Part shown: in pieces, positions 12,198 to 23,394 of the stretch
Position numbering within the stretch: position 1 is the stretch's first letter
Layout of the letters: every line of letters starts with the position of its first letter
From: Lepraria neglecta
Taxonomy: Eukaryota > Ascomycota > Lecanoromycetes > Lecanorales > Stereocaulaceae
Assembly: GCA_033220425.1 (NCBI GenBank)
Contig: CM065646.1
Coordinates: 4,595,501-4,659,500, forward strand
DNA: 64,000 bases
Direction of reading: 5' to 3'
Notes under the pieces: model-generated
Told to the model about the DNA's origin: nothing
Seen by the model: the letters and a program-made list of their open reading frames with translations, nothing else
Database searches by the model: none
Made by a program: the position numbers and the translations under genes

Positions 12198-13050
12198 CTA
12201 GCTCGAGGCCACCTGCTCAGCATCTACGTTCACCACATCGAGTCCATCGGATGAATCCGCAGGCAACGCCACGTCCGTGGCATTAGACCCAGCCGCAGAA
12301 AGCGCCTGATTTGCAGGAGAAGCTAGATCAGTGACCTTGGCAAGACCCAACGCACAAGCCTGGGAATTCTTTATATTCGCCGCCAAATGAGGACCATGTT
12401 GGACGCAAGGATTGCAAATGTACGGATGCTGGAACCATATTCCCCGGACGATCTTAACCGCAGTGTACCTAGGACTCCGCACGCGGGGTTTTGTAAACAA
12501 GTAGAAGGGTACGAGCTCCATATGTCCCACACAAACCTCAATGCGCCTTCAGATTGATCGACGAAGTCGAACGTGTTCACTCGTTCGTAGGGATCTAGGA
12601 GCTGCAATGAAATAAGTTTATCCGCTTGATGATCGAATAGTCTAATCCCCTCGAAATTAGTTTCCCAAAAGCCCCATGTTTGCCGTCCATCTAGTTCCGC
12701 TACTCTGGGACCAGTAGGAGGACTGAATGGTACGTAGACATCGGCTGAATGGATGTGAAGTCTTCGATGTTCAAGCTCGGGGACCCGCTGGCTGTACGGC
12801 TTATTATTCTCACAGGGTACTCGCTGAGACCTGAGATGGTCTTCGCAGTGTCAAAGCCGCGCTATAAATTGACTCTATAACTGGGAACTCGGGGATCAAG
12901 CCTGTCCGGGTTTGGGGTCCCCTGAAAAGTTAAGTTTACCGTTCTGTCCAGTAGGTTTGAATTTTGGGCTGATTGAGGAGGCACTGATGAGCTTGTCAAG
13001 CCAAGTATCAAGTTGTAAAGAAACCATGCGAGGACTGGAGATTGCCGCAT
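12198..13050 (-). pseudogene. secreted protein of unknown family, decayed
   Basis: A signal-peptide-like start at 13050 (MRQSPVLAWFLYNLILGLTS) is followed by DPRVPSYRVNL, a stop, and in the same frame RGFDTAKTISGLSEYPVRII. A second frame then carries PRVAELDGRQTWGFWETNF and LLDPYERVNTFDFVDQSEG, and a third (12530-12198) carries GHMELVPFYLFTKPRVRSPR and GIWFQHPYICNPCVQHG. The order and continuity show a single gene with at least one stop and two frame shifts. The family was not recognised; the leader suggests export. Confidence 0.45.
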
Positions 13051-14110
13051 AACGAAAGCAGCTAGGGATGTCGGTAGATACGAAGAAGGTGTCTTGCGTT
13101 AAGGCTAGATGAGTCGGTTGTGTTTGAGCTGCTAATGGTGCGAACGTCTTTTTACACCTCTTGAGGTGACAAGGATCTGTCCTCTAGATAGAATGGAAGT
13201 GTGGAAGATCATGTCCAGTAAAAAAAAGCAGCAATCACAGCAGTGGGGACAGAAATAGAGTTATGTGCTTGTTCACAGTGAAGACCAATGACGATACAAT
13301 ACCCGTGGAGTGGTGAGTTGGATAGAATGAAGTTTGCCTGCCAGCGATTTGCTATCCTTCCATCGAAACTACCAACGTCATTCTTTCCATATTTGTTTGA
13401 GTTGTTCAACTTGTCGCAAATCGCATGGCAGAGCGGAGATGCATCTGTTGCGGAAACATTACCACTCACCTGGATCCCTCTTTCTCCCGCAAACAATCCC
13501 TTGGCCTTGGTAGCCTATTAAATCCTACTCTTGAACGTTTTGCTTCTCTGTTAGTAGACGCCATATCTGCTTGGACCATGATCTGTTGAAGATTGAATGG
13601 CCTTTGTTGTGTCGTTTAGCTCAAGAGAAGCTTGAGCCCCTCAACATCTTGCATTCGCCTCTCCAATCCTTGTGCATGTTGACTATTCCTCGAAGGCCAC
13701 TTTGCACACCTCCACGAAACTCAAGCTGTTCGTAGTCAAGTTTGATACGTTGGATGTCATACAATTTGTCACTGGAATCGTATAGCTCTGGGCCAAGGGG
13801 ATATTCCACCACATTTGAGTCTGCTGAAATTATATCGAGGGTGGTTGTAGTAGCCACTAGAGGCGTCGACTTTTAGGGCTGCCCCTGGAGGGTTCGACAC
13901 CTTCGGTCAACTCAGGCATGAGTCCATGCACTGCACACGTCTCTTCTGATGCATCTCTAAGCCGGCATCGTGCTTGTGTTCATCCGCATTGAAGATGGCG
14001 CTTGGGCGCCCAGCTCCTGGTCTTTCCATAGCTCAATCTACGAAGTACTCAACGGTAGTACTCTCAGTCGCTCTATTGCTGTGTAAACAGCAAATTTAGT
14101 TGCCCTTTCC
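13051..14110. other. gene-poor stretch, two doubtful small ORFs
   Basis: Minus-strand ORFs 13496-13209 and 13857-13621 (starting MATTTTLDIISADSNVVEY) are the only open frames of note. Neither resembles a known family or has convincing splice context. Nothing else is seen. Confidence 0.4.
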
Positions 14111-15895
14111 TTGCGTTCCCCTTTGACATATGCTTCGATGGCTCCGTGGCCATTTCCAAACCGGTTTGAGCACGGCTCGACTACATTATGGCTTTCTCCA
14201 GAAGTGCGATATGTCCATTATGACAAGATACAAAGCGAGCTTGATAATGCCTGGTACAAGGGCATGGAGCGCGCTGCAGCGTTAGTACTTGTCCAAACCA
14301 TAGAAAGCATCATTGCTGATTCGTTTTTGTGCCTGTAGACCCACTTTTCCTGCATCAGGCGCCATCAATTACCCTCAAGATCTTCTCGAGGTCGCTTTCC
14401 AGCGATTCAAATCAAGAGTGTTCTCTGAGCGGTTTGTTCCCTACAAGTTCCACCCGAGGAAAGCCCAATTTGAACCGAGTCTAGACGGTACAAGGATCTT
14501 CATTAAGGAAATCATAATTGAGGGAAGCCTGGTCATGAGCCAAGAGAGTGAGCACCCTGCTGTTTCTCGAGATGCATACTCAATAGGCATCTCATCGGAT
14601 GGCACAATGCTCATTAGTATTCTATCTCCCGAGGGCAATCTTCGCGCTCTTGAGACGCTTGCGCAGCTGTTCTATGCCCATTCAGGTTCAGAAAAGGACG
14701 TTTATACGCTCTACGCACCATTAGTTGTGAAAGATGCACTAGCATTCGAACACCGAGGCCTCAATCTCGATATCTCTCGTAATTGGATCCCACCTCAAGA
14801 CGTGTTGCGTACCATCGAAGCAATGGGATTCAATAAGCTCAACAAGCTACATCTACATGCTACAGACGCCCAATCCTAGCCATTAGAGATACCTGCTCTT
14901 CCTAAATTAGCGAAGGAGGGTGCCTACCGAGAAGACCAAATTTGGACCACGAAAGATCTGGAGGAGGTACAGAGGCATGGTTAATACCATGGCGTGGAAG
15001 CGTATCTGGAGATTGACCTTCCCGGGCATACGGCTTCAATCTTCCACTCACATCCTGACCTCGTAACGGCTTACAACAAGCCTTGGGCAAAGTACGCCAT
15101 GGAACCGCCATCTGGCCAGCTGAAAATGAGCTCTCCCGACGTTCCTCCCTTCCTAACAACTCTTTTCAATGATCTCCTACCCCGTAGCTCTCCATTCAGT
15201 TCACACTTCCACATCGGCGGCGACGAAATTAACAAGGAAGCATACAACCTGGACCCACCAGTCAGATCCTCCTCCGAAGAAGTCCTCAAGCCTCTTCTTC
15301 AAAAACTCATAGATCACATGCTTTCATTGGTCGAGAACCATTCTTTAACACCCGTTGTCTGGGAAGATATGCTCCTAGAACGGGATCTCAAATTCCCCGC
15401 CTCCACTACAGTCCAAACCTGGCGCTCCAGCACCTCACTCGCTAAAGTCGTAGCAAAAGGCCACCGAGCCCTCCTCGGGCCGTGCGAGGAAATGGTATCT
15501 AGACTGCGGCTTTGGTACTTTCATTGACCCAGACCCTGCAAACCCGGACAACCCTATCAAACGCCCGTACCGCGATTGGTGCGCTCTGTATAAAAATTGG
15601 CGGCAGGTGCTGTCTTTCGACCCTTTGGCTGACATTCCAGAAGAGCAGAAGCATTTGGTCATTGGTGGTGAAGTGCATTTGTGGGGCGAGCTGACGGATA
15701 GTGTGAATCTGGATAACATGTTATGGCCTCGTGTGGCTGCTGCTGCGGAGCTGTTATGGAGAGGTAAAGGAGAGGTGGGTAAGGGGACAACGAGAAGGTT
15801 AGCGGAGATGAGAGAGAGATTGGTGGCGAGGGGTATTCGAGCTGGGATGGTGCAGATGGAGTGGGGGCTTAGGAATGAGGGCACATGTATCTTGT
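14111..15895 (+). pseudogene. beta-N-acetylhexosaminidase (GH20), broken
   Basis: A GH20 enzyme would remove terminal GlcNAc/GalNAc from chitin oligomers or glycans and is normally secreted. Family sequence runs from APWPFPNRFEHGSTTLWLSP through GLNLDISRNWIPPQDVLRTI, LHLHATDAQS, EIDLPGHTASIF, the catalytic Asp-Glu pair in HIGGDEINKEAY, TPVVWEDML, and VIGGEVHLWGELTDSVNLDN to the end. An intron 14281-14339 fits. Breaks are TDAQS followed by TAG where the family has Trp (14877-14879), a TAA near 14981, and a one-base gain in GAGGAAATGG near 15490, after which the frame continues YLDCGFGTFIDPDPANP to 15895. The signal peptide is not clear upstream of 14111. Two stops and a shift mean no full enzyme is made as written. 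Confidence 0.85.
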
Positions 15896-16533
15896 GATAC
15901 ATTTCTTGATTAAAGGGTAACCATCTCGACTTTTCTACTCGTATGAGGATGAAAGATCGTTTTGTAGCATCGACCTGAGCAGTGATTGGATCCTAGAGGA
16001 CTGAAGATCCCGCTTGCTGTGTCTCGCTGATGCTTAATCACTATGTGGAAGGTAGTTTCGTAGCATTGACTTGCAAAGTTTTAGAAAAGTGGGAACCATA
16101 GCAAGCAATAGTCAAGTTGCTGCTCAGCTGCTGCCGTTTTCTCCGAGAAGAGTAGAGCTGAAAACGCAAAGTTTTCGGATATTTTTGTAGGGTCGCAGAG
16201 TGGTGAATACGTTGTCATTAAGGCTAGTCGTTCCAGCCGAAGCACTAGTTCGGCAGAGTGTTGAGCTGGAGATGGTGTCCTCAGCGGGCTTCCATTGCTC
16301 ACGCATGCCATGGTGTTGTTTATGATGTAGTTAAAGTACAGAGAAGAGCAGATGTACAAACTCCAAATTCCCCACCCGTAGAATGGCGTGTCATCAAGAC
16401 TGCTCATGGTATCATCACGAATCCTCCGTTACCCATCGCCATATGTCCTAGACCTGACCCTATGTCCATTAAATACCCAAGCGCCATGCATTACATATCC
16501 AAATGAGGAGACGATGCAACACATATGCCGTTA
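15896..16533. other. intergenic, nothing recognised
   Basis: This lies between the GH20 relic and the INP1 stop codon. Only short unsupported ORFs are present. It includes the 3' untranslated parts of both neighbours. Confidence 0.5.
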
Positions 16534-18436
16534 TCAGTCAATCTCCCAAGACCCACCACCGTCTTTGGCTTCAGCGTTGCTGCTGGCCGATGGCGCTTTA
16601 CTGAGTGAAAAGCCATAGTCGTCTTCTTCCCAGTAGTCTTCATTTTCATCACTGCCGTCACTGAAATCCCAAGAACATGGTACCTTCTGACCACCGTCAC
16701 CATATCCGAATGTAGTGCCACGAAACGCACCCCTCGCTATCTTCGCAGCAATTCTCAACATTAGTGCGACAAGCTGGATGGGTGGTCCTAGCAGTATGGA
16801 ACATGTTCTTTGGAGGATTGCAGTGGTGAGATGATGCCCTGACATGTGTGATCGAGGCGAGTAAGGGGCGTATAGATTGGAATTTGATGGTAGAGGTGAT
16901 TGGGTACGACGTCTAGATCTTATACGGCGTCGAATCTCCGTCGGAGGCGAAGGCGTGATTGCTTCAGACCAGCGATCCTCATACAGTGAGGCAGCGTCGC
17001 TCTCGAGAGTTGGTGTGGCTGGAAGGTCAGGGGGTGAATGGTAGGTAGCTTCCTCACCAGAAGGTCCACTGCTTAGCTCCCAAAGGTCGGGAGAGACGGC
17101 CCTGACCGTTATTTCAGATACGTCACGTTTGTGGCTGCGGGTCCGGGAGATATCGATACCATCTTCGAGCACTTGGGGATGGGAAGCAAGGTTGAAGAAG
17201 CATGGCGAGGGCGGTAGTGGAGAGATTGGGCTGTGAAAGGAGTGAAATGAATCCACGCTCGACGCTAGACTAGAAGGCTCTTTCTTGAGCTGTGGTATTG
17301 GGAGGGTTTTGGTTTCAGTATTGGAAGGAGGCGTAGTTTTCAAAGTCAGTTGCGGGGGTGCGGTGAAAGTCCGCCCCCCAGTTCGCAGAGACTTGGGCCG
17401 TGTCGGAGTCTTGAAGTCGTCGAAGCCTTCGAGTTGATGATCGTGCACGTCTTTATGGGTAAAGCCTGTGTCGTCCGTGGCTTCACTGTCAGGTTCGTTT
17501 TCGGTGCTTCCAGTACTACTATCGTCCGATTGAGGGGCTGCATGGCTTCCCTGATCTTCATTATCTGGCTGAAGCAGTGGCCCATCTGCATCGGTCTCGC
17601 CATTCGCTGGTGTTGATGAATTTGAATCCTCCAGTGTGAGCTCGTTAATGCCCTCCGGCTCTTCAGACAAGTACGATGTACCCCCTGGTCGCGGCTTAGG
17701 CCTCCACGGCCGTTTGATTATAGGCGTTTTTGGTGGTTCTGGCAACTCGACATAGAAGCCTCGTTTGAACGGACATGGCGTGACCTCATATTGCAGCACT
17801 TTAGCTAGGACAGCCTTCAGGCTTTCCACCTGCTCTTTATCTTCCGAGGTGCGTGTTGGCAACTCGATTCGGTAGTAACTGTTCGGTCTTATTCGGAGCA
17901 CAAATTTTGATTCGCCATCAATGCACCAACACTGCGATTTCGGCAGGATGGGATGTAAGGTATCGCCGGAATTGAGGAAGGCGGTACCGAGGACCCTATA
18001 GATGCGCAGTGGTCCTGGAGACGTACGTCAGCGATTTAACGACGAGCACAGTCACACATGTGATCATACCGGCGGCAATGGTCCTCTCCGTTGTAGACTT
18101 CCATGGCAGTGTCCCAGCTTCCTGATCACCAAATTCTAATCGCCCATCACTCACACTTGAATGCATCCTAATTAGGCTGCTTGATGTATTGAAAGACACA
18201 ATCTTGCAAGCGCTATGTGCATATAGCGTTTCAGCCCCTTGAACAACCTCTTGAGAAATTGGGATGGCTGATCTCGAGGATTTGATAGGCGCTGTAAAGG
18301 AACGGCGGATTCCAGGTGGTGGCACTGCCCTGTCGGGAGTAGAGGGCGCTGATGCGAGCGCCATTTCGCAGTCGTCAGGGGGTTGAGTGTGTTTACTCTC
18401 CAACGCGTGAGGCAGTGCCCATCTTGTGAAGCTCAA
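16534..18436 (-). CDS. INP1: inheritance of peroxisomes protein 1 (INP1)
   Basis: INP1 tethers peroxisomes to the cell cortex or ER through Pex3 so that part of the population stays in the mother cell. Exons are 18436-18070 and 18014-16534; intron 18069-18015 (GTATGA donor, CGCTGAC branch point) joins TIAAG to GPLRIYRVLGTAFLNSG in frame, giving 615 residues. The family core is seen at residues about 60-220: ETLYAHSACKIVSFNTS, RIYRVLGTAFLNSG and the QYEVTPCPFKRGFYVELPEP end. The rest is Ser/Pro/Glu-rich and probably disordered. A hydrophobic/amphipathic stretch (SILLGPPIQLVALMLRIAAK) sits before an acidic C-terminus. INP1 has no catalytic residues to check. Looks intact. Confidence 0.8.
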
Positions 18437-18908
18437 GTCGTATCAGAGAAGTTGTTGATGAACTTCGAGGTGGTTATCGTCAACATTGAAGGCCGGCGTC
18501 ACGCCGCAAGGCTTGGCAGCAGAAGGCGACAAAAATCTGCCCCCAGCTCACTCGAGGCTCGCCCGGGCCCTGCCGCTTTAGCGAGCGCGCCGGGTGAGCA
18601 GGGGTGATGCGGCACCCGACTCTTGGTGATGCATCAGCATATCTATCACTGTCGCCGAATAGAGCTGGCCAATACGCTTGAGTGATCACCCTCCGAAATA
18701 AGATACTGTTTCGCGTACTTCGATTGGTTCGTGGAAGAGGGAATAGGATTTACATTATCTGACACACCTCGAGTCGGTCACCTCCAAACGGTACGTATCT
18801 ATCACCTACTGCAACACACTCTTCCGTCGTGCTTTCTGCCCGTTCTGCCTAGGTGACGAGCGGCTCCCAGCGTCATCCCAATGGACCTCTTAGACTAGAG
18901 AAGCCAAA
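18437..18908. other. GC-rich intergenic region upstream of INP1
   Basis: A GC-rich block at about 18540-18610 looks like a promoter-type region for INP1. No RNA gene or ORF with support was found. Confidence 0.4.
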
Positions 18909-20040
18909 TTGTGGAGTCACCTAGGCACGCATTTGGGACCGTCTCGTTGGCGGTTGACATGCCCTCACCCGTTATGCCGCCTACGCCTCCCAGACGAGAT
19001 ATCGTTTCTCTATCATCTGAGCGACGTCCACAGCCTGCAGATGAGCCCACACATGAGGAAATCTTGGCAAACCGGGCGCGATTCGAAGCCTCTTATTCAA
19101 TGGTTATCTAACGCCACGAGCCAGAAGCGGAAGAGGCAGGATAGAGATGAGCAGGAGCTGCCGCCTTCGAAGCGAAAGCCAAACCCTGTCCAGATCGGCT
19201 GGAGAAACGAGCCCTTTCCACGTCTACAGCGGGATCGAAACACGCCCGATGGGATTCAGACCCCTCATCACCTGGGTCGTCCGAGGCATCGTGTCCTCCT
19301 CTGGCTGCTGGCGATGATTCCCACGATCTTCCCCAGTTGACTGATAGCGTGTCGATGTCACCTTCCAATATTGATAAGTTCCTCTTGCTAGATGACCTGA
19401 GTTCGAGCGACAACGTCCAAGTAACAGAGCTCTACAACGAACGGGAGTGGATGAGACACTAGTTAGAGACTAAGGCTGATGACTATAAGTCCCAACTGCC
19501 AGGCGAGGACGCCCTTTTCTCTCAGTAAGTACGTTCCCTATCTCCGTCCTGCTCGTCCGCCAAAGGTGACAGCAGCTACTACGACCACGATGGAGAATTG
19601 CCTTCGCAACCCGTCGCTCCTCGTGATCTATACTTCTGTACGGATGAGGACCCATATCCAGCCGAGTTGATCGATCAGCGTCCAGCCCCACCGAAAAAAG
19701 TCCCAGTCACGACCAAGAAACCTCAGATCACACTCCGAATCGACCAACCCAAACCTCCACCTCAGGCAAAGGTCATACTACGACTTAGCCAGCCCAAGCG
19801 GACCCCAGCTCAGAGGCCGGTTCGTCCAGGTCTCAGCAATCGCAGAAGACGACGGACTTGAACTAACAGTATACAACGACGAGCTTCCGCCCTCGCCTCT
19901 CTCACGAGTAAGAAGCTATCACTCCGTCTTCTTATATCTACGGAGCTGGCTGGAGCGACGTCATACCTATATACTCAGACTATAGAACCTGAGGCACTGC
20001 TGGAAAGTATCACGAAGGCAGCGAGCGTAGACGTCGTTTT
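18909..20040 (+). pseudogene. C2H2-finger protein relic, repeat-associated family
   Basis: The first frame holds a single finger, CPHPLC then 12 residues then HLSDVH (C-x4-C-x12-H-x4-H), followed by a basic stretch QKRKRQDRDEQELPPSKRK. After a frame change near 19220 comes SVSMSPSNIDKFLLLDDLSS. Then a basic Pro-rich part (QITLRIDQPKPPPQAKVILR) runs to about 19858. After another shift comes ELPPSPLSRVRSYHSVFLYL. These blocks follow each other in sensible order, so they represent one gene with at least two frame changes, one of which may be an intron near 19530. Single-finger genes of this kind occur in many fungal genomes in accessory DNA; the function is unknown. The start is not certain. Confidence 0.45.
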
Positions 20041-20233
20041 ACTATTCATATTTATATACTAACTTCCGAGAAGAGTAGGCACGTGAGCATTTGATCCAAT
20101 ATCTTCTGCCTCTGCCTCTCGGTCTGTATACTATCTCAATGATCTAAATTTTACATCCTCTAAACTTGTATGATTTCAGTTGACGGAGCTTCGCAGTGAT
20201 CTGACAGCTAGCTTGCACTCTCCAATCAGTGTA

Positions 20234-20969
20234 TTATCCACCACCGAAAAGGCTGAGGTCAAGTTTGAGTCTCGTGAGGACCTCGTTCACGGAGTTTGCT
20301 ATAGTGTGTCTAATGTATTCCACCGTCGCTGTAAGGTTTTGCACTTCTTGCTGTAGGATTTGTTTGTCCACCTCAGCTGCCTGGATAATCAACTTCGATC
20401 GAGCTGCTTCTTCTTCGGCCAGATGCTTCAATTCTGTCGCCTTTATCGCCTGACCGTGTAACCTGACCAGCTCCGTGGCTATTGTGAGCTTCTCCATTTT
20501 TGACTGTCCGATCACTGTAGTGAAGCTAATTTCGGGGCTCGAGAGATTCTGTTTACTCCGTCAGTTATGCTTGAGCAATAGAAAGGACACCTACTGGATC
20601 TCCTCGGCTGTCCTCCTGCAGCTTACTCTCCGCCGCGTTACTCGATTCAGGTACCAGAACAGTTTCAAACGATACACCTACTCATCGACACAATTCCCCG
20701 TAAGCGCCGATAGAATGCTTGCTGAGTTGTCTCTTGAAGAGGTGTTCTTTCTCGGGCAGTATTTGCCAGGTATACGGATCATCAGCACAGGTGATCAGCC
20801 GTACTTCTGCCGGCTCAACTGATATTCTAAGCTTTGCTACTAGAGACTTTGTGAGCGACAGGTATTCTCTATTAGGTAGCCAGATCTTACGGATATGCTC
20901 GGACAATTTGTTGCGGCACTTCGCTCTATACGCAGCACGATTCAAGTTACTTGATCGAAATGTTGCCAT
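20234..20969 (-). CDS. coiled-coil hypothetical protein with one internal stop
   Basis: The start at 20969 (MATFRSSNLNRAAYRAKCRN) reads to a TGA after GAYGELCR (20682-20684), where CGA to TGA is the simplest explanation. The same frame continues VGVSFETVLVPESSNAAES to 20595. Intron 20594-20549 then leads in frame into NLSSPEISFTTVIGQSKMEK and a Leu/Glu-rich coiled coil (residues about 150-225) ending LSLFGGG at 20234. The product would be about 230 residues without the stop. It is convergent with the C2H2 relic; the two may be cargo or parts of one mobile unit, which is inference. The family was not recognised. Confidence 0.45.
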
Positions 20970-22105
20970 TTAATGAACGCTTTACACCTGCGCAAAAGGG
21001 TGCGGATCTGAATTTGAAGTGAAGCAAGTCTATTTGAGAGCATGGTGGGCGTTCGACCTGTGAAGTCTAAGATAAAGCTCAGGAGGACCAGTTCTGGCAA
21101 ACCCCCCAACCAATTCGGGCACCTCTCTTTTTGAACGACCCATGGCAATCACAATGCTATAAACATGAGAAGCCAATAGTATAAGGATTCAGGTAATGCC
21201 AGTCAACCCTGTCGGATTCAGTGTTCTAGTCCTGTATTCGAGTGGCTCCAAAAGATCATATGTAACGAATACTCAAAAGTCAACCCTTCCTTCCCATTCA
21301 GTAACACAACGACGTATGAAGCTGGAAAACGCCCTCGGCCAACATTCAAAGCGTTCGAGATGAAGAACTCGCACGTGCGAGAGACATGTGCCGTCAAGAA
21401 ACCGATCGTGGTGGTCTATCGCGTGTCTATTGTTATGTGGACGGGCGAATAAAATCTGCGCTTGGCGGCCAGACTTTGGTGCTGACTTAGGAAGTTTTGT
21501 CCTCCCGCAGGACAGAACTTCCGGCTTCGAGTCGTTTTTGGAGGGACTTTGTGCGTAGAGGTATAGAAGCTTCTAGAAGTCGCTTAACGCCAAGCTCGTT
21601 TCGACTGATTGATGAAACACGAACATGAAAGGCCCATGAAACTAGCTGCTCAAGAACATTTTCTGCCCTATGGAGTTGCACCTGACTAACAGCCTAAATA
21701 AGGGCCTCTTTTTCAGGGTCAAACGCATTTGTACCGTCTTTCTATCTTTCCATCTTTCCACCTTCACTTCCGCTTCTTTGCCTCTCCTTACTGCTTCTGC
21801 TTCTGCTAATAGAATATCCTATCTCAATAGTATCATCTCTCATATTGTCTTCCTCAGTGAATCTGTTGCCTGAAACGTCAATGAAAGAGCTAGGATGGAC
21901 CGGACTGCCCGGCGCCAACCTAAGCCCCAAGTTGTGTTATAGAAAAGCCAAGGAGTACGTCCTCTTATTGGCTGCTACCCAGGCTCCCACCAGTACTCGT
22001 TGCCCACAGTACTGGCCTCCACCACCTATTCAAGACCCATTCTTTTATTCTTGATCCTTCAGTCGAGGTCCAAAGGCTTTCCAATGACCATTTTTGGCGT
22101 ACGCC
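20970..22105. other. no supported gene; small hairpin at 21489
   Basis: Only short ORFs are present. GAAGTTTTGTCCT at about 21490 pairs with AGGACAGAACTTC about five bases later, giving a 13-bp stem. Nothing else was recognised. Confidence 0.4.
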
Positions 22106-22257
22106 ATCACTCACGTGACAGTAGTTTTCCGCCCGCGGGCAGGAAACTACTGTCATGTAACTTAGTGACGCGTGGTGTACACCACTGATCAAGGTGCACA
22201 CCAAAATGGTACATACCACGAGGCGTGGTTCATACCAGCCTACATCACGTGAGTGAT
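22106..22257. mobile_element. palindromic MITE, TIR ATCACTCACGTGA
   Basis: ATCACTCACGTGA at 22106 is matched by TCACGTGAGTGAT ending at 22257, giving 13-bp perfect terminal inverted repeats on a 152-base unit. Inside the left half, CAGTAGTTTTCC pairs with GGAAACTACTG around a GC-rich loop, and the right half has several GGTGTACACC-like palindromes. There is no coding potential. Target duplication is not evident. The family is unassigned. Confidence 0.6.
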
Positions 22258-22825
22258 AATGATCGCGGTCGTTACTCCATCCCCGTGGTGGTATGCCCTC
22301 CCTGTGACCCTGTACGTCTTGTGCGCTAAATATAGAGAGGAATTATATACTCAGCCTTACCCCTTAGCTTACGGAGCTTACCCGACGATTGCTCTCCCGA
22401 CGAGTACTCCCCCCTTTCCCAGCCTTACTCCTCAGATTTTGGAGGCTATTCGTAAGGGAGTAATCCCACTTCTAGGGCGCGGCAGATTTGCGGTAGGCCT
22501 GGGCAGTTGGATATGCTTCAATTCGAGCTATTGTAAGCCCAAACTAAGGCACGTCGAAATCATTCCCAGATAAATCTATTTTCGTACCACATCGGTTCAG
22601 ATCTATCCTTACCCCTGCTCCAGCGTATTTATTCTGCGCCCTACCAAAGTTGTAGGGAATTAGACCACCCGCTCTGTGTATAGGACAGCCGACCACGACG
22701 TCGCCAAGTCTGATGTTATGCTTATCGCTGGGTGCCCTCCTCCGATACCGACTATCAATCTAATCCAGATGAATTCAAAGCTGCGCAAGTGTGTAGGCGT
22801 TATCGTCGTGGGGGAAGTCGGTCGG
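22258..22825. other. spacer between two MITEs
   Basis: Plus-strand ORF 22253-22573 starts inside the MITE and has no recognisable family. Nothing else is supported. Confidence 0.4.
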
Positions 22826-23386
22826 CAATGTTTTTAATAGTGTAAACGGTGCAGTTTGAAAGGCAGACTGCACCGTTTACGCTAACCATTTAATAAATAG
22901 TGCGTTTGGAACATCAAACGGTTTAAACCATTAAGCAATGGTCAAACTATTAGTGCACTAATAGTGTAAACAGTTTGACTGCGGAAGGGTGGAGAAGAAG
23001 AGCGAGATCTCACTAAATTTTGGTGTAAACCTGCTCTAATTGGGCAGCCATCTCCTGGAGGATAAGCTTCTGTTCTTTAATAGGTATGCGACAGGTTTTC
23101 AGGGGTGACCTCAGCCCTACTTTTGCGCTAAACCTAATAAGGTAATCAGCTAGCCGCATCAGGCATAAAAAAAATAACACCATGGCGCGCATCAAGTATA
23201 GAAATAACAACACCATGCGCCACCAAACTAATAGTGCAAACGGTTTAAACCGTTAACTACATATTTCGAACGGTTTAAACTGCACTATTTAAATGTCAAA
23301 CTGCACTAACTATTTAGCAAAAAAAGGCAAACTGCACCGTTTAAACTAATAGTGCATAAATAGTTGGTGCACCATTAAAAACGCTG
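22826..23386. mobile_element. hAT-like non-autonomous element with 8-bp TSD
   Basis: The 561-base unit begins CAATGTTTTTAATAGTG and ends with the inverted CACCATTAAAAACGCTG. It is flanked on both sides by TCGGTCGG (22818-22825 and 23387-23394). An 8-bp duplication and CA...TG ends fit the hAT superfamily. The interior has many copies of AAACGGT, TTTAAAC and CACTATTA in both orientations, like hAT subterminal repeats. A minus ORF 23216-23013 inside has no recognised domain, and no transposase is present. Confidence 0.8.
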
Positions 23387-23394
23387 TCGGTCGG

